Assembly (NCBI GenBank): GCA_963573385.1
Contig: CAUYLG010076922.1
Location: 26,031-90,030 of the forward strand
Reading direction: 5' to 3'
DNA: 64,000 nucleotides
From: Cacajao melanocephalus
Taxonomy: Eukaryota > Chordata > Mammalia > Primates > Pitheciidae
The position numbers and the translations under genes were made by a program. A model generated the notes under the pieces. That model searched no databases. It worked only from the letters and a program-made list of their open reading frames with translations, and had not been told where the DNA came from. This document shows, one piece after another, positions 50,041-64,000 of the stretch. The first letter of the stretch is position 1. Each line of letters opens with the position of its first letter.

Positions 50041-51011
50041 AAAGAAATGCTTACAATTGACTTTTTTGTCTTCCCTTTTTTCTTTGGGCTAGAAGGCAGT
50101 TATAGTGCTGGCAAGCCACATGGGATCAGGTAAGGGTGGAAAATACCCCCCAGGGATGTTGAAGCAGCAAGGTAAAAGGAAACAAAGTTCTTGGATGATC
50201 TTGTAGGGCAGGGTAGGGTAGTACTGTCTGACCTACCATGACTGGCTGCCTAACTTTGGATTGTTAAATGAGGAATATAATAACCTATAATTTGTTCGAA
50301 CTCCTATGTTCTGAGGTCTGTTACAGCTCCTTAGGCCATTCCTTAACTAAAATAAAAACAAAACATAAGTATTCAAACAATCACTGACCATTCAGAGCCT
50401 TTGAAATTCTCGATACTAGCGTTACTTAAGCTGTATTGCTTGCAAAGAATTTCTACATCCACTTAGGTTAGCCCTGGTACTGGAGGAAATTTCATAAGGC
50501 TGTCTCTGGAGAGCCCAGAAATTTCATAAGGCTATCTCTGGACAATAAGAAGAGCAGTGATCTTGACCGTACGACCAGATGCCATTGAGACTGGGAAAAC
50601 TTTGTAGTATGCTGAATTCTGGTGACCTGGCAGATAGGCTAACAACCGACCCCTCAGAAGTAGGCATCCATTCAAGGCAACCGGATATCCCCCAGCCCAC
50701 ACCATCAGCATGACTCAGCCACTCTCCCCATAGCTGATTCCCCCTGGTCTTTCCATTTCTTTTCCTATGTAATTCTGACTCTCCTATCTCAGAGTTCAAA
50801 AGCTCAAAACAAGCAAACAAACAAACAAAACCTGATTAACCCAATTTAATCAACATCTAATGGGCTACTGGCCAAACTATAGATGGGTAGCTTTTATTTG
50901 AGATGTCTTTCATGTGTCAATTAGCTGCAGCTTGATTGGGATTAGGTGTCAAATGGCACAGAACATGACCATGTCTGTGTTAGAATCTGCTTGATAGTTT
51001 ATCTTCAACAG

Positions 51012-51516
51012 GAGTATATTAGTTTTCTGTTGCTGTTATAACAAATTGCTAAAAATTCAGTGGCTTAAAGCAACACAAACTTTGTTATCTTACACTTCTA
51101 TAGAGCAGAAAACCAACATGGATCTTACTGGGCAAAGGTCAACAAGTAAGCAGTGTGTATTTTCTGGAAGCTGTAGGGGAGACTGCATTTCCTTTCCTTT
51201 TTTAGCTTCTAGAGACCTCCCACATTCTTTTGCTCATGGCCTGCTCTTCTGTCTTCAAAGTCTGCAGCATCAGGCCATGTCCTCACACTGCTGTCTCTTC
51301 TCTCTTTTGCCTCCTTTTTCTGCTTTTAAATTCCCGTGATTTTACATTTGGCCCATTCAAATAATCCAGGACAATCTCCCCATTTTGAGGCAAGCCAATT
51401 AGCAAACTTAATTCCACCTTCTCCCTAATTCCTCTTTGCCATGTAATAATGTAACGTGCAGGTTGGAGGGATTCAATGTGAACATATTTAGAGGGCCATT
51501 ATTCTACCTAGCACAA
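51012..51516 (-). mobile_element. MLT1-type MaLR LTR, antisense
   Basis: TATTAGTTTTCTGTTGCTGT, GTGGCTTAAAGCAACACAAA, CATCAGGCCATGTCCTCACA and GGGCCATTATTCTACCTAGC are the reverse complement of an MLT1-like LTR. It is a solo, non-coding element. Confidence 0.75.
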
Positions 51517-51689
51517 GGAGACTATAGATGAAAGTTTGCTGGCCTCCTATGATAACTTTCTTCTTTATTTTCTTATAGGACAAACATTTTGTGTTTTTTG
51601 TTTATGATATTGAATTAAGGATTGCAGCTCCTTTTTACTCCCATATGGATATCAAGTTGTTCTAGCACCCTTACAACAGAAACAAAAAC

Positions 51690-52170
51690 AAATGACTAAA
51701 CTTATTCCATTCACTTATATTGGATTTTTGTTAAAAACATAAAATCAACTGACCATATACATGTGGGTCTGTTTCTGAAATCTTTATAATGTTCCATTAT
51801 TCTATAAGTTTATATTTATATCAACCATACTGTCTTGATAGTTTTATAACAAATCTTGAAATCAAATAGTGTTCGTCTGACATTTTCTTTTTCAAAATTG
51901 TTTTGACTATTCTAAGTGCTTTGTATTTTTGCATAAATTATAGAATCACCTTTGTCAATTTCCTCAACAATAGCCTATGATTATGATTTGGATTGTATTA
52001 AATCTTTTCAAATATTGCTGAATTAATTTTATAAATTGATTAGTTCAAATCTGTTAATATTTTATCCAGGATTTTTACATTTATGTTTATGAGAAATACT
52101 GGTTTATAGCTTTTTGCTTGTAATATTTTGGGGATAAGACTAATGCCAGCCTCATGTGTTAAGAGAGGTT
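51690..52170 (-). mobile_element. L1 fragment, antisense
   Basis: ACTGTCTTGATAGTTTTATA, TTGAAATCAAATAGTGTTCG and TTTTGACTATTCTAAGTGCT, then GTAATATTTTGGGGATAAGA, are the reverse complement of L1 ORF2-region words. It is heavily mutated. Confidence 0.65.
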
Positions 52171-52924
52171 TTGATGTGCACCTCTAACTCCATAGATTGA
52201 GAATTCGTTTCAAGCAATAAACCCATCCTGGTGTTCCCCAAAGTCCTTTTATCCTCAAGAATGATTAGCCCTCCCTGTGAGCCTGAGAGGTTAGGACAAC
52301 CAAGATTCACGGATACAGATCTGAATGTGTGCAGAGGAGTATTACAGAGAAGATACAGGTAGAGACGAAAAGCTCATTCCCAGCCCTGGTAAAATTTATA
52401 AAATACCTAAATGGAGAAGTCAATAGGGCCTAAATAAAGCTAAAAACTACCTCTGCCGAAAAATTTTCTCATTTGTTATCATTTAGTCTCAGCTGAAAGG
52501 TATTGGGGGAAATGGGTAATATTTGTATATGTCTGCACGCCCCTTGCTGCCTTTCAACCTAAAGCTGTGGTGCAACCATAGCAATGGCTCTGTTCCATCA
52601 TTGAAAATGATAAGCATCATAATTTCCAAGCACATTCTTTTTTTTTTTTTTTTACAAGTATTCATATTTATGAGAAATAAAACCCTCTTCTTTTAAAGGC
52701 ACCAACTAGGACCTCTTAGGGCACTCTAGCCTTGTTTTGATCAAATTTGCAGAGCAGCAACTGTTACTGTTTAGAAGAAATGACTTTTAGAAAGAACCAT
52801 ACTGTCTCCTTAAAATTGTTTCTTGTGGGAAAGCTACAAGGCTGTAAGTAGGGAATGCACAGACAAGTAGGGTATAAATCTACACATTAAAACCACAAAT
52901 GCACATGTGTATTTAAAAGTTTAT

Positions 52925-53287
52925 TCCATACTACTCAGCCATAGAAAAGAATGAATCAATGGCATTTGCAGCAACCTGGATGGGATTGGAGACCATTATT
53001 CTAAGTGAAGTAACTCAGGAATGGAAAACCAAACATCGTATCTTCTCACTCATAAGTGGGAGCTAAGTTATGAGGAGGCAAAGGCATAAGAATGATAAAA
53101 TGGAGTTTGGGGACTCGGGGGAAAGGATGAAAAGAGGGTGAGAGATAAAGGACAATAAATTGGGTTTAGTGTATACTGCTCAGGTGATGGGTTCAACAAA
53201 ATCTCACAAATCATCACTAAAGAAATGGCTCATATAAGCAAATACCATCTGTTCCCTAAAAACCTATAAAAATAAAAAAAAAATTTA
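52925..53287 (+). mobile_element. L1 3' end, 5'-truncated
   Basis: ACTCAGCCATAGAAAAGAAT, GCAACCTGGATGGGATTGGA and TCACTCATAAGTGGGAGCTA are the end of L1 ORF2 and the 3' UTR start. They are followed by TAAAAATAAAAAAAAAA as the tail. It is a typical truncated primate L1 insertion. Confidence 0.9.
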
Positions 53288-53289
53288 AG

Positions 53290-53605
53290 TTCATCTCAAA
53301 TGACAATAATTTATTGAGACCTTTCTAGATTCTCAGAACTATGCTAAGTGTTATGAGGAATTTATAGATGTCAAATAAGGAAGGGACTTTGAATGAAATA
53401 AGATTACAAATCAGATGAGGAGACCGACATTCATATACATAATTCTAGGACATAGGAAAGAGTAATAAGATATAGAATGCTAGAAAGAGGCACCTACATA
53501 TAACCTGAGAGGGTGAAAGTGCCAGCTAGTGCCTGACACATGGTAGGTTCTCAATAAATATTTATTTAGTGGATACATGGATGATGAATAAATACCTCTG
53601 GTCAT
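53290..53605 (+). repeat. L2/MIR-like 3' fragments
   Basis: ATAATTTATTGAGACCTTTC with AACTATGCTAAGTGTTATGA, and further on GCCTGACACATGGTAGGTTC with TCAATAAATATTTATTTAGT, match common L2/MIR 3' phrases. Confidence 0.55.
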
Positions 53606-54769
53606 ATCCCTTTAATACTATCATTGAATAAACTGTTGTTGAGCAGGGGGAAAAGACTGGGGACTATAAGAATACTAATAGAATAATTTTGCCCTTCATC
53701 TATGCTACAAGCCTGTGCAATCCAGATATATCAGAAAGAGATGTTTCTGAATTTTTAAAATATTCTTTCTGGAGGTTATTTTATAATGAAGTGCTGTGTT
53801 GCTATGTCATTAGTTATCAATATTAGGCTCACTCTGGCTCTCTACTCACAATACACAACCAGGAAGCATGGTTCCCAGAAATCTGCAGCATTACACAAAA
53901 GCAGATGGAGGATCCAATCTGGATACTAAAGAGTACGCTAGTAAAAGAGAAGCCAAATAATGTCTGCTGCTCAGAAATGCTAGAGAACAGTATTTTCCTT
54001 TAGGGCAGGCCATACGACTTCTAGAATTCCATTCCACTCCCCTACTCCTAAATGTAGAATGATTCTACTCTCAAAAAGTGAGGCTATAAAAACTTCTGCT
54101 TCCATCTGAGTTGTAATAATAGGGTCTGTGTTTAACCTTACACCTAAAAGAACAACAAAAAAAAAATCTGTAGGAAACAATGGTTTGTAAGATACTGCAT
54201 ATCTGGCAATGAAGAATAGTAATCCTTGAGACACAGGAAACAAATGAAGTGAGTACTATGATTGCCCCAGCATAGTTTCTTGAGAAAGTTTGCAGGCTGG
54301 GAAAGTTTCAAGGGCTGGGAGAAAGGGACTCATATGGAGCCCAGTGAACTCCTTGAGTTGAGGAGAAGGAGAGGAAAGGAGAAGTTGTGGGACACCATGG
54401 AAGTTCACACTGGCAGAACAGAGTACCAGAAAGGAAGGAGCTTCAAAGAGAACTCTGGAGATTTGTAGAGATTTCCCCTTGAGTATTGAACTGAATACTG
54501 ATCAGCCCATGCACGTAAAAAGCTAACCATAGCAGGGAAGAAACCCATTTGAAATGATTAGAGGTAACAATGCATGGTGATAAGACAATGCAAGAAACAA
54601 GAATGAAAAACCAGATTAATGGGGTATTGGGTACACTTCCCAAAAGATATTTACCTCATAATGGGAAATAATTAGGCCTAGGATAACATTTCTAGTTCTG
54701 TCTTATAAATCTTAACAGAAAAACTTTAAAGGATCAAACTATTTCCAGGTAACATAAAAACAACCCAGA

Positions 54770-57700
54770 ACAAAGTTCAAGAATATTAATTAAAATACAA
54801 AAAATACACAGTGCCCCACAAAGTGAAATGTAAAGTGTACAACATCTAATCAAAAATTTTCACGAGGCGAAGAAGCACAAAAATACAACTCATGAGATAA
54901 ATTAGTAAATTGAAACTGACTTAGAACTGACACAGACATTCGAATTAGCAGACAAGGACACTGGAACAATTATTATGGCTGTGTTGTGTACGTTCAAAAC
55001 ATTAAGAAGAGACAGAAGACATTAAAATGACCAAAATTGAGCTACTGGAGGTGAAAATTACAAACTGTGAGATGAAAAATAAACAGGGTAAGATTAATAG
55101 CAGATTAGATTTTGCAGAAGAAAAGATTGGTGATTTAAAAATATATATAGTAAATAGAAAACATGCAAAAAACAAAAAATATGAATAAAGCATCAGTGAT
55201 CTATGGGCCAACTTTAAGCAGCCCAACTAAAGTGTGATTTGAATTTAAGAGGAGGGGGGCAGAATATTTTTAAAATAATGGTTGAAAAATTTCTAAAATT
55301 ATTAAAAACTATAAATTCATAGATCCAGGAGGCTAAATGAACCATAAACATGAGAAACAGAAGTAAATATGCACCAAGGCATAGCATAATTAATTGCTCA
55401 AAGTCAATGATATAAGAAAATCTCAAAAGCATCTAGAGAAAAAAAGACATGATACATACAGAGTGTGGTATGCAGAACAGTTTCTTCCTAAAGATGTCCA
55501 TGTCCTAACCCTTGGAACCTATAAATATGTTAGGTTTCATGGCAAAAGGGAATCAAAGGAGAAGAGAGAAATAAGTTTGCTAACTGGCTAACCTTAAGAT
55601 ACAGAGGTTATTTGAGTTGATTTGAGTGGGCCCAATGTAATCACAAGCGTTCTTTAAAGTGGGAGAGGGAGGCAAAAGAGAGGACCAGGCAGTGTGAGAA
55701 GGACATGGTCTAATATTGCTGATGTTGAAGGCAGAAGAGGGGACCAGGAGCCAAAAGTGTGGAAGGCCTAGGGCTTCCGGAAAAGTATGTAGCTCTCTTA
55801 ATATCTTGATTTTAGCTCATGAGTCCATTTCAGATTTCTGACCTCCAGAACTGAAAGGAAGTACATTTGTAATGTTTTAAGCCACTAAGTTTCTTGTAAT
55901 TTGTTGCCACAGCAAATAAGAAGTTAACAGACAAAGTAACGAATAAAAGCATGGCAGCTGATTTCTTACTGGAAGCATTGCAAGAGAGAAGACAGCTTAA
56001 AATCTTTAAAATACTAAATTTTTTAAAAAGTGAAATATCTTTTTTAAATGAAGGTTAAGTAAAGTTTCTTTCAAATGTACAAAGCTGAAAGACACCCATA
56101 GTAGATAATTGTTTAAGGAGGTCCTTCAGGCAAAAGAAAAATGACCCCAAATAGAAATATGAATTTATACAAAAAAATGAAAAACACTGGAATAACTACA
56201 TGTGTAAATATGAAGTATTTTTATTATTTAAATATTTGTAAAAGATAAAGTTGTAAGTAAAAGAAATAATGTACTTTGTGGTTTATAACGTGTAAAAGCA
56301 AAATTTATGACAACAGTAGACTTAAAGAAGCACACTTTGGTTTCTCTCCTCCTGAAATGGTAAGTTAAAGACATACATGACAAACCCTAAGGCAATCACT
56401 AAGGTGACAAAGAGTTATAGTGAATAAACCAATAAAAAACTAAATGGAATTGTAAAAATACTAAATCAATCCAAAGGAACGCAGACAAAAGAAGAAAATG
56501 AAAAACAGGACAAACAGAAAACATTAGCAACATGATAAATTAAAACTAGACATCTCAAGAATTATATTAAAGTAAATACACCAATTAGATGGCAGAGATT
56601 GTTAGAGTAAAATGAAATTTAAGACTCAACTTTATGCTGCTTATAAGAAATATATTTCAAATATAAAGACAAAAATCATTTAAAATAAAAGGAGGAAAAA
56701 ATACACAATGCTCACAATAGTTTTTAAAAAGCTGAAGCGGAAATACTAAAAGAAAATAGATTGAAAAGTAATGATTACTAAGAATGAAGAAAGTTAATTT
56801 ATAATGCTAAATGAGTATTTCATCCAGTAGAAATAATCATAGAGGTTTATGCACCATGTGACAGAATTTCAAAACACATAAAACAAAAATGGATAGAACT
56901 GCAAGAATAAATAAGCATATTCACAATTATTGTTGGAGATTTCTACACTCCTATTTGTTGATAAAACAGGAAATCAGTAAGGATACTACAGACTTGAATA
57001 CCTCCCTCATTATTTGACCTAGTTGAAGACCACAGAAGATTAAACAATAGAAGACATATTATTTTCAGGTGAACAAGCAATATTTGTCAAAACAGACTAT
57101 GCTGTGGGCCATTAAAAAGCCTCAAGAAATTAAAAACTATTTGACTAATTCAAAGTATGTTCTTCCATCACAATGAAATAAAATTAAAAGCCAGTAACAA
57201 AACGATTTATGGAAAATCACTCAAATAATTGGAAACTAAACAATATGCTTCTAAATAACACAAGTCAAAAAGGAAATCAAATGAGAAATTAAAATGTATT
57301 TTGAGCTTAATGAAAATGAAAACACTACATGTAATTTGTAAGATGCCATAATTTTATAGCATTAATGCCAATATTAGAAGAGGGGAAAGCTTCAAATCAA
57401 TGACCTTGGCTTCCATCTTAGGTAACGAGAGAACAGAGAACAAACTAAATCTGAAGCAAGTAGAAGAAAGAAAATAAATTTCAAAGGAGAAATTAATGAA
57501 ATAGAAAATAGAAAAAATCAATAAAATGAAAAGCTGGTTCTTTGAGATTAAGTAATAAATCTCAAGCTTGACTGATTAGGAAAAGAGAAAAGATAAAAAC
57601 AAGTAGTATCAGGAATTAGATGGAAGACATTACTACATAGTCTAGAGATATTAAAAACCTAATAAGGGAATATTATGAATAAATTTATCCCAATACATTT

Positions 57701-58085
57701 GACAACTTAAATTTGTAGTTAAAAACCTTCCCACAAAGAAAACTCCAAGCCCACATGGCTTCACTGGTTAACTCTACTAAATATTTAGAAAAATTATACC
57801 AGTTCTATACATAGAAATCTTCCAGTAAATTAAAAGGGATAGACTACTTCCCAAGTCATTCTATGAAGTTATTACTAAATTGATATTAAAACTAGGTAAA
57901 AATATTACAAAAAGTGAACTAACAATTACTATCCTCATAAATGTTAATGCAAAAGTTATAAATAAAATTTTAGCAAACCGAATCTATCAATATGTAAAAA
58001 TAACAATACATCATGATGAAGTGAAATCTTTCAGGAATGTGAGATTAGTTTATCATGCCAAAACAATTAATGAAGAATTATGGGA
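54770..58085 (+). mobile_element. Old L1 (copy 1), ORF1 and ORF2 remnants, split by an LTR
   Basis: ORF1-like words occur before the LTR at 55458 (AAAGCATCTAGAGAAAAAAA) and continue after it (GCTGATTTCTTACTGGAAGC). ORF2-like words run from about 56530 to 58085 (AGATGGCAGAGATTGTTAGA, AAGCTGGTTCTTTGAGATTA, CCACATGGCTTCACTGGTTA). Stops and frameshifts are everywhere, so it is dead. It ends where the 5' UTR-like part of copy 2 begins. Confidence 0.78.
55458..55935 (+). mobile_element. MLT1-type MaLR LTR inside L1 copy 1
   Basis: GTGTGGTATGCAGAACAGTT, GATGTCCATGTCCTAACCCT, TGACCTCCAGAACTGAAAGG and TGTTTTAAGCCACTAAGTTT are MLT1 LTR words in sense order. They end at AACAGACAA, and L1 ORF1 sequence resumes afterwards. 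It is a solo LTR with no coding region. Confidence 0.82.
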
Positions 58086-61020
58086 AAATGCAGAGTAGGA
58101 ATCACCAGAAATCTGTCTCCCCACCTAGACAACAATTGCACTGGTAGAATCTGTCTGATATAGCAATGTTGGAACTCTGAAGTCTATTGAATGCATGTAA
58201 CTTCTAGAGGAAGCATTAGACAATAAATTACAATTAATTTCAGTTAGTTTCAGGTCTTACCAAAGTAGTAGCTACTCCTCATTCACTACTCCTCATTCTC
58301 CACCCCTCATTCCTGTAAGAGACAGCTGTGCATGTGTTCCTGTAGTAGCTTGCACAAGGTTTGTGGGAGCCAAGGTGGACAAAAGTACCCTCTCCTTCAA
58401 ACAGTGAATATCTGTGTTCTCATCTTAGAGCTATAGACAAAGAGGTGACAGCCAATATTGTTACACCTCCCCACTATATTGTTATCAAGACCCTCCTCAT
58501 CTGGCTGAAATTACTTCCATAGTATTTAATGATCTAATGCTTTGCGTTGCCACCTCCTTTATTTGAAGTGCCCCCTTCTCTATTTTTATTTTCCCTGATA
58601 GGAACCCAGATATTGAAGACTAGGTCATTCAAAAGCAACCATATATATGGGGCATAATTAGAAACTCACCATCCATTCAAAAAACAGATATCTCAAAGGA
58701 TTAGCAAAAAAACTTAAGTTTATACCTCACTGCTACAACAACTAAAAACAAAAACAGCAAACACTGGGAAAGAAAGATAATTAAATTTCCAGAGTTACCA
58801 CATTATTAGATTCAAATGTTCAGTTTTCAACAGCAGAAAATCACAAGGCTTACACAGAAACAGGAAAGTATAAACCTTTCAAGGGGAAGAAAATGCCAAC
58901 AGAAACTGTTTCTGAAAAAGACCTGTTGATGGATTTTGTAGGCAAAAATGGCTAGCTTAAAGAGGCTCAAATAACTAAAGAAAGATGTGGAGAAAGTCAA
59001 TAATATTATGTATGAACAAAATGTAAATATTAGAGATAGAAAACCTAAAAAGGAACCAAAAGGAAATTCTGGAGCTAAAAAGTACAATAACTGAAATGAA
59101 AAATTTACTGGAAGAGATCCAGAGGCATATTTGAACAGGCAGAGAAAAGGATCAGGAAATCTAAAAATGTAACAATAGAAACTACTTAGTCTGAGCAACT
59201 GGAAAGCAAAAAAGATGGAAGGAAAGTAAACAGAGGCTAAGGGATCTGTAGGACACCATCAAGCAGAACAATTTACTAATAATAAGTTCTAGAAAGAGAA
59301 GAGAGACAGTGAAAGGGGCACAGAGAATAGTTGAAGTAGTAGGTGAAACTTCATGCTTGATGAAAGATATAAACACTAAAGAAACTCAACCAATTCTAAG
59401 TACAATGAACATAAAAAGCCCTACATTGAGACACATGATAAACCATTGAAACACAAAGAACCACAAAAGCAACATGAGAGAACTGACTCATCACATACAA
59501 TGGATCTGTAATACATTATTAAGAGATTTCTCATCAGAATTTTTAGAATGTAGAAGGCAGTGGGCCGATATATTCAGAGTGGTAAAAGGAAAAAAAAACC
59601 TGTCAACCAAGAATTCTATAGCCAACAGAACTGTACTTCAAAAGTGAAGGAGAAATAAAAACATTCCCAAATAAAAGCTTAGAGAGTTAACTATCACAAG
59701 ACTTGCCTTGAGATAAATGCCAAAGGGTATACTGCAGGCTGAAATGAAAGAACACAACACAATAACTTGAAGTGATGAAAAGAAATACCTATCATAGTGA
59801 AGGTAAATCACAGGCAATTATAAAAGCTAGTATTATTGAAGCAATGGTGTGTAAGTCCACTTTTGTTTTCTACATGATTTAAAAGACTAATATATATTTT
59901 TCTATAGTTTAAAAGCTAATATTACTACTTTTGTTTATAACTTTATATTTTATTCTGTATCTAACTTATGAAATTAATGCACTTAAAATTCACTAATTTA
60001 TGTTTCTGAATACACAATGTATAAAGATGTAATTTTATAACAACAACAACTGAGGGGGTGAGAATAGAGCTGTTAAAGAAGAAAAGTTTTCATATGCTAT
60101 TGAAGTTAAACTGGTGTAAAGCATTACAATCTTAGGATTTTAAATGTAATCCTCATGGCAATCATAAAGAAAATGGTTAAACAACATACACAAAAGGAAA
60201 TGAGAAATAATTTGGATGTTTTACTACAAAAAAAATCAACTAAACAAAGAAGAAGATAGTAACGCAGGAAACTAGGGATGAAAATGCTATAAGCCATAAA
60301 GAACAAGTGGCAAAATAACAGAAGTTCCTCATATCAGTAATTACTTTAAATGTAAATAGATTAAAATCTACTATCCAAAAAACAGAGACTGTCAGAATAA
60401 AAAAAGAATCCAACCATATCCTGGCATATCCAAGGCATATACAGGATGAAAGTGATAAAGTAGAATATTGTATGCAAATAGTCACCAAAAAATAAATAAA
60501 ATAAAAGCAAGGATGGCTATACTAATATCAGGCAAAATAAACTTTAAATCAAAAAAGGACACAGGGATATGGAAAGACATTATACATAATAAAATATTTA
60601 ATCCAGCAAGAAAATATAACACATATTTTAAAACAGATATAACATTGTATCTATTACAGACATTTATGCACCTAATAACTAACCATCAAAACAGGTGAAG
60701 CAAAAATTGCCATTATGGAGATTAAACAACACAGTCCTAGAAAACCAATGAATCAAAGAAGAAATCATGAGGGAAATCAGAAAATACTTAGTGAGGAATG
60801 AAAATAAGACCACAATATACCAAAACTTATGGGAGGCAGTAAAAGCAGTGCTAAGGGAAAAATTTATAGCTATAAATGCTTATATTAAAAATCCAGAAAG
60901 ATCTCGAATCGATAACCTATCTTTACAATGTAAGCATCCAGGAAAAGAAAATCAAACTAAACTCAAAGCTAGCAGAAGAAAGTAGATAATTAAGATTGGA
61001 GTAGAGATAGAGTAAAAGAG

Positions 61021-61023
<3 letters not shown>

Positions 61024-61061
<38 letters not shown>
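61024..61061 (+). repeat. (GA)19 microsatellite
   Basis: This is a perfect GA run of about 37 bases inside L1 copy 2. It is probably an expansion of an A/G-rich L1 word. Confidence 0.96.
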
Positions 61062-61063
<2 letters not shown>

Positions 61064-61606
61064 ACAGAAAAAAAGAGGAAAAACAATCAACAAAACTAAA
61101 AGTGAGTTTTTAAAAATGATCTGCAAAATTTAAAATCCTTTAACTAGGTGAACTAAGAGAAATAGAAGATTCAAATTACTAAAACTGGAAATAAAAATGG
61201 GGACATGACTGTTAATTCTACACAAAGAAAAATAATCAAAAAAGAGTACTATGAGCAACTGGATGCCACCAAGTTGGATAACTTACATAAAATGGACAAA
61301 TTTGCAGAAATACTAAAACTACCAAGATGAAACTTCAAAGAAATAGAAAATCTAGATAGACCTAATAACTAGTAAAGAGTTAAATAAGTAACTAAGAAAT
61401 CTCCCAACAAAGATAGCCCTGGCTCTGATGGCTTTACCAATAAATTCTCCCAAACATTTAAAGAGCTAATATCAATCCTTCTTGACTTTTCCAAAAAATG
61501 AGGTAGAGGGAACACTTTCTAAATCATCTGATGAGGCCAGCATAACTCTGAAACCAAAGGAAGACAGATACTACACAAAGACTACCAGACCAACATCTTT
61601 TATAAA

Positions 61607-61895
<289 letters not shown>

Positions 61896-62377
61896 AACTT
61901 TTATGAATATTGGTTCAAAAATCCTCCCCAAAAATACTAGTAAACCAAATTCGACATCAAATTAAAAGACTTATACACCATGACTAAGTTATTTTTAAAT
62001 GCAAGGATAGTTGAATATATAAAAATTGATCAATTTTATATCACATTACCAGAATGAAGAAAACCACATGATCATTTCAATTGACGTACAAAAGGCATTT
62101 CACAAAATTTAACTTTCATGCTGAAACACTCATAAAAGTAGGAATAGAAGGAAATGCTCATCATGACAAAAGTCATATATAAAATCCCACAGTGACTGTC
62201 ATATTCAATGGTGAAACCCTGAAATATTTTTCTCTAACATCAAGAACAATGAAAAGGTGACCACTTCTACCACATCCATTCAGTATAGTACTGAACATGT
62301 TAACTAAAGCATTTAGGTAAGAAAAAATAAATAAAAAGCATTCAAAATCAGAAAAATATATAATTTGATATGATATT

Positions 62378-62402
62378 TTATTTATATATATATATATATA
62401 AA
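62378..62402 (+). repeat. (TA)n run
   Basis: This is a short pure TA dinucleotide run within L1 copy 2. Confidence 0.9.
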
Positions 62403-62649
62403 ATCAGAGATGATATAATCTTTTATGTATAAACCTAAAGATTCTACAAAAAACTATTAGAACTATAAACAAATGTAGCAAAGTACCAGGAAATAAAGTC
62501 AACACACAAAAATCAGTTTTATTTTTATACATTAAAAATGAACAATTTAAAAAGAAAGTTCAGAAAACAATTCCATTTATAACAGCAACAAAACGAATAA
62601 AATACCAAGGAATTAACAGAATCAAGGAGGCCAAAGACTTGTACAATAA

Positions 62650-63998
<1,349 letters not shown>

Positions 63999-64000
63999 AG

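Larger units (their letters stand above)
42241..54769. other. Intergenic DNA, upstream part
   Basis: No gene is recognised here. It holds scattered SINE, hAT, LTR and L1 fragments listed separately. Segments 42601-43850, 46250-47620, 47720-48480, 48700-49560, 50050-51000, 52180-52920 and 53610-54760 show no repeat or gene I can name. Open frames here are chance. Confidence 0.75.

Noticed and set aside
57880..58098. Open frame with reverse-transcriptase-like look
   Set aside because: It is a fragment of decayed L1 ORF2. The surrounding frame is broken, so it is not a functional gene.

Overview
The window is mammalian, almost certainly anthropoid primate, genomic DNA. It has small exons with GT-AG introns, Alu-type monomers and dimers, an AluSc-like element, L1, MIR, MaLR LTR, hAT and MADE1 elements. 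There is no bacterial-style gene packing. All genic signal is on the + strand and comes from one gene, CACNA1E, which encodes the pore-forming alpha-1E subunit of the Cav2.3 (R-type) voltage-gated calcium channel.

Positions 1-34300 hold the last part of the coding region. It runs from the last 13 bases of an exon encoding the domain IV S4-S5 linker, through IVS5, the domain IV pore loop with the TGEAW filter, IVS6, the EF-hand/pre-IQ region and the calmodulin-binding IQ region, to the long cytoplasmic tail and the TAG stop at 34298-34300. I placed 14 exon segments used in the standard transcript, the 129-nt cassette known as exon 45 in the human gene (29465-29593), and an e37a-type exon (16659-16755) paralogous to the e37b-type exon at 18634-18730. 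Without the cassette and the e37a exon, the segments sum to 2014 nt. That is one base completing a codon plus exactly 671 codons including the stop, and all phases agree. This is a strong internal check on the splice sites.

Positions 34301 to about 42240 are best read as a very long, repeat-poor 3' UTR. Several AATAAA signals lie in it, and the distal one at 42218-42223 is the likely end of the gene. The first clear SINE downstream begins only about 230 bases later.

Positions 42240-64000 look intergenic. First come MIR/L2, hAT and LTR remnants with simple repeats. From about 54.8 kb there is a dense same-strand pile-up of at least three decayed L1 segments, broken by an MLT1-type LTR, an antisense AluJ-like element, an AluSc-like element with near-perfect target-site duplications, and a 5'-truncated Alu with a 40-base A tail. 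I see no intact gene there.

The observations most worth checking are the e37a-type exon, an upstream in-frame acceptor that would add 32 residues at the start of the last coding exon, a MADE1 (miR-548-type) 22-bp perfect hairpin nested in an intronic hAT element, a truncated 5S rRNA pseudogene, and the exceptionally long 3' UTR. I found no wholly new biological system. The species cannot be fixed from the sequence alone, but several residues in the last exon appear to differ from the human protein as I remember it.
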